Positions 26,365-35,121 of a stretch of 57,852 nucleotides of DNA are shown in pieces; positions within the stretch are counted from its first letter, which is position 1, and each line of letters begins with the position of its first letter. This DNA is from Nostoc sp. NMS9 (GTDB lineage Bacteria > Cyanobacteriota > Cyanobacteriia > Cyanobacteriales > Nostocaceae), in contig NZ_JABXKL010000015.1 of the NCBI RefSeq assembly GCF_017114995.1, positions 1 to 57,852 of the forward strand, read 5' to 3'. The notes beneath the pieces are model-generated. The model had not been told where the DNA came from, did not search any database, and saw only the letters and a list, made by a program, of their open reading frames with translations. Made by a program: the position numbers and the translations under genes.

Positions 26365-27462
26365 CTAAACCACAACCAACTCATCAGCTGTCCGACGATG
26401 GGCTTCAAGTTCGCGCACAATCGGTATTACTGTCTTACCAAAAGCAGGCAAATCATCTGTGTAGTGTAAGAAGCCACCGAGAATTAGATCAACTCCCGCT
26501 TCATGGAACTGGCGAATCTTTTCAGCTACTTGTTCAGCCGTGCCAATCAAGCCCGATCGGAAGCCATCGTTATACTGCACCAAGTCTTCAAAATTGGAAT
26601 TCGCCCACATTCCCTGACCTTCACGAGTAGAAGATCCCGCCTGTTTCACCGCTTCGCCAAATCCTTTCACGGCTTCTACATCAGCTTGGGCAATAATATC
26701 GCGCAATACTTCATGGGCTTCTGCTTCCGTATCTCGCACGATGATAAAGGAATTCAAACCAAACTTAATTGTGCGTCCTTCTTGACGAGCTAATTCAGAC
26801 ACCTCTGCAATCTGCTCTTTCACCCCTTCTATGGTGTTGCCATTCATGAAATACCAATCAGAGACGCGGCCAGCCATACGCCTGGCTGCTTTGGAGTTAC
26901 CACCTTGGAATATCTCCGGGTGGGGATTCTGATTAATTGGTTTAGGCTTCACCCAACCGCCATTAATGCGGTAAAAGTCGCCCTTAAAGTGAAATTCATC
27001 CTCAGTCCACAAACCCTTGAGAACGCGGATAAATTCTTCTGAACGACGATAGCGTTCGTCATGCTCTAACCAATGTTCACCATATATAGTGAATTCATCT
27101 TTGAACCAACCACTAACTACATTCAGAGCAAACCGGCCGTTAGAGAGAAAATCAATGCTAGCACCAATTTTGGCAACTACTCCCGGATGCCACAATCCAG
27201 GGTGAACTGCTGCAATCAATTTCAATTTCTTGGTGACAGGAGCCAGAGCGGAAACAGTTGTAAGTGCCTCTAGCTGGTACTCAGCGCCATAGCTAGCGAT
27301 AAATCTGGCTTGTGCTAGAGCATATTCAAATCCAACTTCTTCAGCCGTCTGAGCTAGTTGAGCATTATATTCGTAAGTCCAATCTGTGCGTTGGGGAATT
27401 TTACTAACAACTAACCCACCGCTGACGTTGGGAATCCAGTACGCGAACTTAATATCTACCAT
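26365..27462 (-). CDS. sfnG: FMNH2-dependent dimethylsulfone monooxygenase SfnG
   Basis: This 365-residue LLM flavin monooxygenase begins VDIKFAYWIPNVSGGLVVSK, then shows FIAAVHPGLWHPGVVAK-like and FALNVVSGWFKDEF segments and PEIFQGGNSKAARRMAGR. These are features of SfnG rather than SsuD. SfnG converts dimethylsulfone to methanesulfinate with reduced flavin. The ATG at 27462 keeps the first strand intact. It is the first gene of a three-gene run (sfnG, an SfnB-like gene, a membrane protein). The 770-base upstream region is shared with the divergent LLM gene at 28236. Confidence 0.9.
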   Translation of the reverse strand: MVDIKFAYWIPNVSGGLVVSKIPQRTDWTYEYNAQLAQTAEEVGFEYALAQARFIASYGAEYQLEALTTVSALAPVTKKLKLIAAVHPGLWHPGVVAKIGASIDFLSNGRFALNVVSGWFKDEFTIYGEHWLEHDERYRRSEEFIRVLKGLWTEDEFHFKGDFYRINGGWVKPKPINQNPHPEIFQGGNSKAARRMAGRVSDWYFMNGNTIEGVKEQIAEVSELARQEGRTIKFGLNSFIIVRDTEAEAHEVLRDIIAQADVEAVKGFGEAVKQAGSSTREGQGMWANSNFEDLVQYNDGFRSGLIGTAEQVAEKIRQFHEAGVDLILGGFLHYTDDLPAFGKTVIPIVRELEAHRRTADELVVV

Positions 27463-27496
27463 AATTGTGTGTTTGTAATTGAAGTTGCTTGGTTAT

Positions 27497-27535
27497 AGGA
27501 GAAGGCAGGAGGCAGAAGGCAGGAGGCAGGAGGAA
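27497..27535. repeat. Heptamer tandem repeat (GGCAGGA)
   Basis: Several copies of GAGGCAG/GGCAGGA with one variant lie upstream of sfnG. The same heptamer recurs at about 34560-34590. Confidence 0.7.
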
Positions 27536-27945
27536 AGAAGTATGAATGAAAACTTTATTTCTGGGTCAAAAACCCAGTTTAAAAAGAAGACACTGATACG
27601 AGACTTGAGCGTGAAATATAAAATATCCTTGCTTCAATCTCACGTTTGAAAGCGTGGGATACTCCTGCCTTCTGTTCCTGCCTCCTGCATCCTTCAACTA
27701 AGTTTGCAAGTGATGTAACAAGGCCGAATTTGTCATAACTAACAAATCAGCTAAAATTTGATAGAGCAAAATTTTAGTCAAAATCGAAAGCTTGAGAGCG
27801 GTTGGAAACTACTCTGAGTTTACAAGTAGACAATTTCAGGTTCTTATGGTCGTAATATACCATAAGCCGATCGCACTACCGTAGTTCTGAATGGATTAGA
27901 CTTTATCACAACAATTTTTCTGATGTCGTGACTCGATATACTTAA

Positions 27946-27975
27946 ATTCCATTTCCATATTCCAAAATGGAATAT
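27946..27975. promoter_or_regulatory. Candidate operator with overlapping inverted repeats
   Basis: Two overlapping inverted repeats share this site: ATATTCC-AAAAT-GGAATAT (27957-27975) and ATTCCATTT with AAATGGAAT (27946-27954 and 27965-27973). It lies 260 bases before the LLM gene and about 480 before sfnG. This fits binding by a dimeric or tetrameric LysR-type regulator, and the fusion regulator at 29309 is the natural candidate. The assignment is inference. Confidence 0.4.
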
Positions 27976-28235
27976 TGCCCAATTTTCCTGAGTATTTAAT
28001 TATTTTTTATACTTGTTGGCTATTATCCTGATTCAGTCAGAGCAATCAGGAATCAGGACTCGACAAAGTATCGATACTATTCCATATCGTGATAAATAAA
28101 TGCTTCTCATCTGTCATCTGCAACTATACACAGCAGAAATAAATGTGGTAGTGTGAACTACTAAATCACGGTAAAAAGATGTAGTTACCGTAGTTTAGCT
28201 AATGCCTCGTAAAAAAAAGTACAGGAAAAACATTT

Positions 28236-29285
28236 ATGCCACTTCAGTTTGGAATTTGGTCGCCGGTCTGTGGTGGATGGTTGCGGGTTGTCAACCATGA
28301 AGCTAATTTATCCACACAAGATTTGGTAAAGCTGGCAGTTCAGGCAGACGAGTTAGGTTATGACTTCTATTACATTCCTGAACATTACTTAAATGCAGTT
28401 CATGGGCCTAACTATAATGTTGCTGACGCTTGGATTACAGCAGCTTTAGCAAGTTTGAACACCAAGAATATCAAGATTGTTGCGGCTGTACAACCTGGTT
28501 TTAAACTGCCTGCGGTAGTTGCCAATTTGAGTGCAAACATTCAAAATCAGCTTAGTAACGGCAGATTTGCTCTTAGTGGTATTGCAGGTTGGTGGAAGTT
28601 AGAAGTAGAAAGCTATGGAGATATCTGGCTACCTCACAGCGATCGCTACGCCCGATTAGAAGAGTACATTGATGTAATCAAGGGGTTGTGGACAGTCGAA
28701 GGCTTTAATTATGTTGGCAAATACTACACTATTAAGGGTGGTATTCTCGCAGATCAGCCGACACTAACACCACCGATTTTCATTGCTGGGGAATCAGACC
28801 GGGCGATTAACCTAGCGGCTCGTCAGGGAGATTATCTATTTATCAACGCTGATGAACCAGAAAAAACGGCAGCATTGGTGCAGAAAGTGAAAAGATTGGC
28901 TAGCGATCGCTACGGGCGTCAGATTAAAGTAGCAATGAGTGCGTTTGCGATCGTTGGTGAACATACCGCCCTAGCCGAAGCCAGATTAGAAGCGATTTAT
29001 CGTTCTGCCGATTGGCAGCAGATCGAGTACTTTCAAGAGCAAATCGATCCTAACGTAGTTGCCCACAACAAATTAGATATCAGTCAAACCATTGAAGCCA
29101 ATCTCGGTTTATCTGCTCAACTGGTTGGCGATCGCTATACTGTTATTAACCGCCTGAAAGAATACGAAGCCGTTGGCGTTGACTTAATAGTACTGAAATT
29201 TGAATCTATGTTGGAAGACACTATTCGCTTCCACAAACTAGTTATTTCCGAATATAGACAACAGAGTAGCTTAATTACCTTGTAA
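28236..29285 (+). CDS. LLM-class FMNH2-dependent monooxygenase, SfnG/SsuD-related
   Basis: This 349-residue protein opens MPLQFGIWSPVCGGWL and has YDFYYIPEHYLNA, VAAVQPGFKLPAVVANL, NGRFALSGIAGWWKLEV, and PPIFIAGESDRAINLAARQGD. The layout is of the bacterial-luciferase-like family close to SfnG and SsuD, but several signature positions differ from the copies at 19190 and 26365. It probably oxidises a different alkyl sulfone, sulfinate or sulfonate. The spacing of 23 bases to the downstream regulator gene indicates an operon. Confidence 0.85.
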   Translation: MPLQFGIWSPVCGGWLRVVNHEANLSTQDLVKLAVQADELGYDFYYIPEHYLNAVHGPNYNVADAWITAALASLNTKNIKIVAAVQPGFKLPAVVANLSANIQNQLSNGRFALSGIAGWWKLEVESYGDIWLPHSDRYARLEEYIDVIKGLWTVEGFNYVGKYYTIKGGILADQPTLTPPIFIAGESDRAINLAARQGDYLFINADEPEKTAALVQKVKRLASDRYGRQIKVAMSAFAIVGEHTALAEARLEAIYRSADWQQIEYFQEQIDPNVVAHNKLDISQTIEANLGLSAQLVGDRYTVINRLKEYEAVGVDLIVLKFESMLEDTIRFHKLVISEYRQQSSLITL

Positions 29286-29308
29286 TTAAAAATCTTGCCT
29301 TACCTAGC

Positions 29309-31327
29309 ATGAATAAGATTAAACTCGAAGATATTACCCTAAATCACCTCAAAATCTTAAAAGCAGTAGATGACTGTGGTAGCTTCTCTAAAGCAGCACA
29401 AAAACTAGGTTATAGTCAAGCACTAATTAGTAAAAAAGTCAAACAAATAGAGGATTGTTTCGGAGTAATTCTCCTAAATCGCTCCCCTGGCTCTATCTGC
29501 TTGACTAATAAAGGCAAGAAATTAATTTCCCAGACACTTAATTTAGTAGAAACTGTAGAAAATCTGCAAGAAGAATTTCAGGCAACATTTAGCGCTGAGG
29601 GCGAAGATTTGATATTGGGAGCTACTAGTTTAATTTTAGAAGTCTGGCTCAAACAATATTTGCAGCGATTTCAGCTTTGTTTCCCAGGTAGAAATCTTAA
29701 AGAGATTGCGGTTAAAAATAGCAGATTTTTTTCCAATTCTCAACTCCTAGAAATGGATCTTTTGCTCAACAGTTGTGCTGGATACAAAGAAGAACACCAC
29801 TGCACTAGATTAAAAACTCATAAAATGCTGTTGGTATCCTTTGGGGCAAGTAAATATCTCAATGAGCATAGCTTAGTTAAAATAAATGATATTGATCTGG
29901 CTGATGTTGTGCTTTTAGATGAGGTTCATCAGGAACTATCTAAAAATGAATTTTTGATGAACAAATTAAGTGGTGTACAGGTGCTACACAGCTATCAAGA
30001 TGTACTAAACTACGCTTCAAAAAATCAAAAGATAACGATTTTACCCGACTTTTGTCAAACTGATATAATATCTCAATACCAAGTCCTAACTTTTCCGATT
30101 CAAGATATCAATGAATATGGAATTTATCTACATGTTCCTCGCTTTAGTGAATTGTTAATATCCGCAGAGGGTTTGGTAAGAAGTTTTAGGCTAGATCCAG
30201 ATAACTTAGAAAGTTTGCCCAACGTAAATCTGTTTTTAGGTAGCTGTTCTCCCAAAGAAGGAAATATTCTTAGGATAGGTATTCAGAGAGATTCCATAGG
30301 ACAGTTTATTGCTGGATATGGAACTAAGTATATTTCTGATTTACAGAGAGCATCATCACTTGAACAGGCTCTTTTCAAAAATATTGAAATTAATCGAGAT
30401 TTCGAGTTACAAATTCTGCCCTTTGCTTCTGGGGAACAAATGAACCGACAGATGAAGCGGGGAGAACTAGATATTTGTATTTTAGATGATATTTCTCTAT
30501 TGAATAATGGTAGCCAATTCTTTGATGATTTAAGTTTTGGTTCTAAATTAATTGGGATTGCTTCGTATAATCTTTTGGGTCAAGATATAAATATTGTTTT
30601 GCATAAAGATTCTTCTATAAACATTATCCAGGATCTAAAAGGTAAACGAATTTCTACCTTATTTGGTTCAAATGCCCATAGGTTCATCATTACTCTTTTT
30701 GACCTCTATGATATGGATGTCAGTAAAGATTGCAGATTAGTGAATGAAGATCCTCGTAGAGCAAGTAAGAGTTTGGCAAATAAAACTATAGATGCTTACG
30801 TATGTTGTCACACTTTTGCCTCAATTTTAGAAGCTTATGCTTTTGTGAGAAAGCTGGCTCTATCTCAAACAATTAGTTTAAGAATTCCATCAATCAGAGG
30901 AATTGTTTGTCGTTCGCAGTTCATTAAAGAAAATCCTAAAATTGTACTTGCTTATTTACATGATTTAGTGGTTGCTAACTATTGGTTTAATTCATCTCCA
31001 ATCAAGGCAGCAGATTTATTAACTAAAGTGATTGATGTGAGAACAACTCAAGTAAATCAGTTTTTTAATCCTGTATTTGGGAACCGCATCGATCCGACCC
31101 TGAAACCTCAATGGTCTTGGTTACTGAAAACTTTAAATCGCAGGTTAGAAGGAAAATATGGTATTTCACTATTTGATGTAGATTTCTGGATAGATGATTA
31201 TTTCTTAAGACTTGTCTATAATTTGCTAAATCTAGATTATCACTTTCATCAGGTTTCTTTTGCAAGTGAATTTTCTAGCAGCTATTTTGTTGAGGAACAG
31301 TTTAGCCGACACATAAAAGTTCTGTAA
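29309..31327 (+). CDS. LysR-type regulator fused to an SsuA-like binding domain
   Basis: This 672-residue protein has three parts. Residues ~9-70 are a LysR-type winged helix-turn-helix (CGSFSKAAQKLGYSQALISK). Residues ~95-300 resemble the normal LysR effector-binding domain. Residues ~316-590 match the periplasmic-binding fold of SsuA/NMT1-type sulfonate-binding proteins: ILRIGIQRDSIGQF, FASGEQMNRQMKRGELDICI, DLKGKRISTLFGSNAH and AFVRKL...SRSQFIKENPKIVLAYL-like segments. A ~80-residue tail follows. There is no signal peptide, so the binding domain must work in the cytoplasm. LysR regulators such as CysB and Cbl control sulfur genes elsewhere. Here the extra domain suggests direct sensing of sulfonates. 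It is cotranscribed with the LLM gene. Confidence 0.85.
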   Translation: MNKIKLEDITLNHLKILKAVDDCGSFSKAAQKLGYSQALISKKVKQIEDCFGVILLNRSPGSICLTNKGKKLISQTLNLVETVENLQEEFQATFSAEGEDLILGATSLILEVWLKQYLQRFQLCFPGRNLKEIAVKNSRFFSNSQLLEMDLLLNSCAGYKEEHHCTRLKTHKMLLVSFGASKYLNEHSLVKINDIDLADVVLLDEVHQELSKNEFLMNKLSGVQVLHSYQDVLNYASKNQKITILPDFCQTDIISQYQVLTFPIQDINEYGIYLHVPRFSELLISAEGLVRSFRLDPDNLESLPNVNLFLGSCSPKEGNILRIGIQRDSIGQFIAGYGTKYISDLQRASSLEQALFKNIEINRDFELQILPFASGEQMNRQMKRGELDICILDDISLLNNGSQFFDDLSFGSKLIGIASYNLLGQDINIVLHKDSSINIIQDLKGKRISTLFGSNAHRFIITLFDLYDMDVSKDCRLVNEDPRRASKSLANKTIDAYVCCHTFASILEAYAFVRKLALSQTISLRIPSIRGIVCRSQFIKENPKIVLAYLHDLVVANYWFNSSPIKAADLLTKVIDVRTTQVNQFFNPVFGNRIDPTLKPQWSWLLKTLNRRLEGKYGISLFDVDFWIDDYFLRLVYNLLNLDYHFHQVSFASEFSSSYFVEEQFSRHIKVL

Positions 31328-31340
31328 TGATTCAGGTCTG

Positions 31341-31454
31341 ATATCATGTCCGGTTAAAGACTTATCATTAAGACCGCAGAGGTGCAGAGGGGATGGGTTT
31401 TTGGGCTTTCTGCATAGAGAAAGGGAATTATAACTAATTAGCCGGACATGATAT
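31341..31454. mobile_element. MITE-like element with ATATCATGTCCGG termini (copy 2)
   Basis: This 114-bp element has perfect 13-bp inverted ends (ATATCATGTCCGG and CCGGACATGATAT). One border, GGGAATTATAACTAATTAG, is shared with copy 1 (6133) and with the isolated end at 35022-35055. No coding capacity is present. The rest of this gap (31455-31654) holds an inverted pair AGGGGCAAT/ATTGCCCCT and no gene. Confidence 0.75.
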
Positions 31455-31654
31455 GAGGTAGTTGACTGCTTCAATCATAATTGAGGGGCAATCTCCCCAT
31501 GCTTGCTTTCACGAATCAAAAGCAGTCACAGGGCTATTGCCCCTAAATATTTTGAGCGTCGATCGCTCTTTCGCCAGAAACACCTATGAATTATCCTTCA
31601 TCAGGCTATCTGAACTTATAACTCCACACACCATACTCCGCAATCTCAACATGA

Positions 31655-32371
31655 TTACTCAGCAGTAACGAGTTCAGTACTACCGCGTGTACGACGCCGT
31701 GTGAGACTATTATACAGCATTACACCGATCGCCTTGATCAAATTACCTTCCAATTCCTGGAACAGCTTCATGTTCGTGCCAAAGGCGGCGTTAGCTTCAT
31801 CAACGATGCGATCGCTTGCCGCCTCGTCAAGGGGTAATTCATCCAAAATTTGCCGATATTTGGCTTTGAATGCCTTCTCATCAGTAATTTCTGGAAACTC
31901 ATAAAAGGCTGTGCCTTGTCCATCAGACAAATTCATCGCTGTTACAGCAATATTTTTGAGAATTTGTCCCCCGGATAAGTCACCTAAGTAACGAGTATAT
32001 GAATGGGCGATTAACAATTCCGGTTCTGTAGCAGATATTTCTCGGATGCGCTGTACATAAGCTTCACCTGCGGGAGATAGTTTGATTTGCTCTTTCCAGT
32101 TTGCACCAAAGTAATAACTTAGGTCTTGCTCTAGGCTATGCTTGCGGTTTAGCTGAGGAAAGTTAATTTTAGAAACTATTGGGTGCTGGCGGTGCTTTTC
32201 CATTTCCTCTTCCATCGCTGAGTAGACGAAGTAGAAGTTAGCAACTAGTTTCCGGTAAGAGTTTTTTTCCACTACTCCTTTTAAAAAGCACTTGACAAAA
32301 CCTACATTTTCTGCCATTGTGTGGGCTTTTTTAGTGCCTACACGTAATTTGGTTGCTAAATTGCTGCTCAT
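31655..32371 (-). CDS. ho1: Heme oxygenase
   Basis: This 238-residue protein has the heme oxygenase features: the proximal heme ligand in KKAHTMAENV (His17), FYFVYSAMEEEMEKH, a YTRYLGDLSGGQIL distal helix with its Gly-Gly kink (~130-140), and an FLKG segment near residue 30. It opens heme to biliverdin IX-alpha with ferredoxin as donor, supplying bilins for phycobiliproteins. I start at 32371 (MSSNLATKLRVG), because the 16-residue extension to 32419 lacks conservation-like features. No sulfur gene link is evident; it simply borders the sulfur island. Confidence 0.93.
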   Translation of the reverse strand: MSSNLATKLRVGTKKAHTMAENVGFVKCFLKGVVEKNSYRKLVANFYFVYSAMEEEMEKHRQHPIVSKINFPQLNRKHSLEQDLSYYFGANWKEQIKLSPAGEAYVQRIREISATEPELLIAHSYTRYLGDLSGGQILKNIAVTAMNLSDGQGTAFYEFPEITDEKAFKAKYRQILDELPLDEAASDRIVDEANAAFGTNMKLFQELEGNLIKAIGVMLYNSLTRRRTRGSTELVTAE

Positions 32372-32943
32372 GCTAAATTTCTCAACTTTAAAAAGTTTAC
32401 TGCCGGAGTTTTGATTCACTAACGGCTAAAAAAGCCATTAAAACGTTACCTTAAAACTATTTGATGAGAATTTATATTAAAATTTTTTAAGCTGCAATGA
32501 TTCTGTCGTTTTTTACACAGCAACCAGGCTAAGAGAACAGAATTTTAGATTTCGGTATTTTGATTTTTTGTTGTTCTTAGCTGAATCTTGCTTTCATTCT
32601 CAGCTTGGGTGAAAATTTTTGTGATGAAACCAGGGTAATCTTTATTACACACTTTTTGGTTGGTAGCATTGCAATGTGTGAACTCAAACAGATAAAAATC
32701 AAAACGAAAGTTGCAGTCATAAAAGGAATAATTAGCTAAGATGTGGAGACTTTACTGATAACGTAAAAACCAATACTGACTTTATCAAAGATTTACGATC
32801 AAATAAAGAAAATTTCAGTATTATTACGTAAAGATAGCTCGATCTACAATGAATTTCTAAAGAGAAAAAGCATGTCAAAATTGCTGAATAAAGTCTTAAG
32901 TGCTATTTATTTTTCAGTGTGATTGTGTGGAGTGTTTAAAAAT
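32372..32943. other. Divergent promoter region between ho1 and glmM
   Basis: About 570 AT-rich bases lie between two divergent genes, with no open frame that looks real and no obvious repeat. It presumably contains both promoters. Confidence 0.5.
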
Positions 32944-34416
32944 ATGGTTTCATCTATAACTCGGACATCAGGCATTTCTGGGGGTTCTACTTCCGAAGTT
33001 GAGGGATTGGGCAAAGGGATTGAGAGCAGTTTTGGAATGAATTTAATCCCACTACCAGCAAATCCCTTATTTGGTACAGATGGGATTCGCGGACGAGTGG
33101 GAGAATTACTGAGTGCCCCCCTAGCATTGCAAGTTGGTTTTTGGACGGGGATTGTTTTACGTAACCATGCTACTCAAGTAGGGCCAGTCATTCTCGGACA
33201 GGACTCTAGAAACTCCAGCGATATGCTGGCAATGGCTTTGAGTGCAGGGTTAACAGCAGCAGGGTTAGAGGTTTGGTATTTGGGATTATGTCCCACTCCT
33301 GGCGTTGCCTATCTTACCAGCGTCACTGATGCCATTGGCGGAGTGATGATTTCTGCCAGCCACAATCCCCCAGAAGACAATGGGATTAAGGTTTTTGGTG
33401 CCAATGGTGGAAAGTTACCGCAAATATTGCAAGCAGAAATTGAAGCGGGACTGCGTGGCAAAATATCACCGATCGCTAGAGTCAGTAATTGCGGACGGCA
33501 TTACTCACGTTTCGAGTTAGTGGAAGACTATAGCTCGGCGTTGAAAAAACCCTTGAACGGTGCCCTAAATCTTCAGGGAATGAAGATTGTTTTAGACTTG
33601 GCGTGGGGAGCCGCAGTTGGGTTAGCACCATCAGTATTTACCCAAATGGGAGCCGAGGTAATCTGCTTGCATAACGAGGCAGATGGCGATCGCATTAATG
33701 TTAACTGTGGTTCCACGCACCTAGACATTCTGGCAGCAACGGTACAAGAACACAACGCCGACATCGGCTTTGGCTTCGATGGCGATGCCGATCGCGTCTT
33801 AGCAGTAGACAATACCGGCAGGCAAGTTAACGGCGATTACATTCTTTACCTGTGGGGATGCCACTTACAACAAAACCAACAATTGCCAGACAACCTGATT
33901 GTATCTACAGTCATGGCCAACTTAGGCTTTGAGAAAGCTTGGCAGCAAATTGGTGGTAACTTAATTCGTACCGCAGTTGGCGACCAATACGTGCAAGCCG
34001 AAATGCAGCGCACTGGAGCAATGTTAGGTGGCGAACAATCAGGGCATATTCTTTGCCGTCACTATGCCGTAACTGGAGATGGCTTGTTAACAGCATTACA
34101 CATAGCATGTTTGGTGAGAGAGGCGGGTGTTCCCTTGAGCGAATTAGTAGATCGAAGCTTCCAAACCTATCCGCAATTGTTGCGGAACGTGCGAGTTGTT
34201 GATCGCGATCGCCGTTTGGGATGGCAAGATTGCCAATCTGTGCAACAAGCGATCGCTCTTGCTGAAGCTGCAATGGGCGATTCCGGCAGAATTTTGGTTC
34301 GCGCCTCTGGCACAGAACCAGTCATCAGAGTAATGGTGGAAGCAGCCAATGCCGAACTAGCCAACTACTGGACAAATGAACTAGTTTCACAAGTACAGCA
34401 GCATCTGATGGACTAA
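32944..34416 (+). CDS. glmM: Phosphoglucosamine mutase GlmM
   Basis: This 490-residue protein (from ATG 32944) has the alpha-D-phosphohexomutase signatures: [15 protein letters not shown], the phosphoserine loop [15 protein letters not shown] (Ser near residue 138), the metal loop [12 protein letters not shown] (~277-288), GGEQSGHI, and the phosphate-binding [14 protein letters not shown] near the C-terminus. It interconverts glucosamine-6- and -1-phosphate on the way to UDP-GlcNAc for peptidoglycan. The N-terminal ~30 residues before the core are Ser/Gly-rich and extra. A TTG seven codons upstream is less likely as the start. It is a single gene followed by a hairpin. Confidence 0.92.
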   Translation: MVSSITRTSGISGGSTSEVEGLGKGIESSFGMNLIPLPANPLFGTDGIRGRVGELLSAPLALQVGFWTGIVLRNHATQVGPVILGQDSRNSSDMLAMALSAGLTAAGLEVWYLGLCPTPGVAYLTSVTDAIGGVMISASHNPPEDNGIKVFGANGGKLPQILQAEIEAGLRGKISPIARVSNCGRHYSRFELVEDYSSALKKPLNGALNLQGMKIVLDLAWGAAVGLAPSVFTQMGAEVICLHNEADGDRINVNCGSTHLDILAATVQEHNADIGFGFDGDADRVLAVDNTGRQVNGDYILYLWGCHLQQNQQLPDNLIVSTVMANLGFEKAWQQIGGNLIRTAVGDQYVQAEMQRTGAMLGGEQSGHILCRHYAVTGDGLLTALHIACLVREAGVPLSELVDRSFQTYPQLLRNVRVVDRDRRLGWQDCQSVQQAIALAEAAMGDSGRILVRASGTEPVIRVMVEAANAELANYWTNELVSQVQQHLMD

Positions 34417-34457
34417 ATTAGCTAATATCTCATCTCCGCTTTAAAAAAACGCCAAGT

Positions 34458-34508
34458 TTAATCACAGCTTCTACGAATTAACCACCCTTGGTTATGTGTA
34501 GAAGCTGT
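34458..34508 (+). terminator. Hairpin after glmM
   Basis: TCACAGCTTCTAC and GTAGAAGCTGTGA are exact inverted arms around a ~24-base loop, about 45 bases after the glmM stop. There is no long T tract, so it may instead be a dispersed repeat that serves as a transcript end. Confidence 0.5.
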
Positions 34509-34559
34509 GACATTGTGATTACTTAGGGTTTGCTGAAAAAGTCTTTTCGTGAGGGCTAA

Positions 34560-34590
34560 GAGGCAGGAGGCAGGAGGCAGGAGGCAGGAG
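34560..34590. repeat. Heptamer tandem repeat (GGCAGGA)
   Basis: Four copies of AGGCAGG in tandem, the same family as at 27497-27535. Confidence 0.75.
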
Positions 34591-34796
34591 GGGAGTTACA
34601 AACTACCCCTAAATCTCTTTCTTCCGAAAAAGTGATTGATTTTTTGTGATATCAAGTCTTTTTCCTTGCACCTTATTCACCTTTTATCCCACTCAAGGCA
34701 TTGATTTATCAAGGTTTTATGTTTATTCAGCAAGCCCTACTTATTAAACCCGAATAACCCAATACGGTTCAGTTAAGGTTTTTTGATGAAAATTCT

Positions 34797-34877
34797 AGAT
34801 CGCTAAAGATGCGATAAATCGCCGTCAAGACGAAACGACTGATTATTGTAGAGACGGCGATTCATCGGGTCTCTTGC
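34797..34877. repeat. GAGACGGCGAT inverted repeat
   Basis: GATGCGATAAATCGCCGTC is followed by GTAGAGACGGCGATTCATCG. It belongs to the same family as the repeat inside the element at 5781-5851. Confidence 0.55.
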
Positions 34878-35021
34878 CTTAACCGAACAGTATTGAGGCT
34901 CAATGTCAGAGGCTCCACCTCCAATAGGCATTCCCAGTCAGAGACTGGAAACGAGGAAAGCCTCTCATAGAGATGGCGGTTCGATAAATTAAACTTTTTG
35001 GCGATTTTTGCGTAAGTCCTA

Positions 35022-35055
35022 TGTGGGAATTACAACTAATTTGCGGACATGATAT
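35022..35055. mobile_element. Isolated end of an ATATCATGTCC element (copy 3)
   Basis: GGGAATTACAACTAATTTG followed by CGGACATGATAT matches one terminus of the elements at 6133 and 31341. I could not find the matching other end. Confidence 0.55.
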
Positions 35056-35121
35056 GACATTTAGTCTTAACGTGTTATTGTTTGCTTCGAGATTCCTAGC
35101 TGTTTGTTCTGATAAAATACA

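Larger units (their letters stand above)
27463..28235. other. Divergent promoter region with heptamer repeats
   Basis: About 770 bases lie between sfnG and the divergent LLM gene. They hold GGCAGGA-type heptamer repeats (27497-27535), AT-rich DNA, and a palindromic site (27946-27975) annotated separately. No gene is supported. Confidence 0.55.
34417..35121. other. Repeat-rich intergenic region
   Basis: Some 700 bases hold a long hairpin (34458-34508), GGCAGGA heptamers (34560-34590), a GAGACGGCGAT-type inverted repeat (34797-34877), and the end of an ATATCATGTCC element (35022-35055). I see no gene. Confidence 0.6.

Noticed and set aside
19190..27462. SsuABC transporter within the sulfur island
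   Set aside because: No ABC ATPase, permease or separate secreted binding protein occurs in 18.7-31.4 kb. The only SsuA-like domain is part of the regulator.
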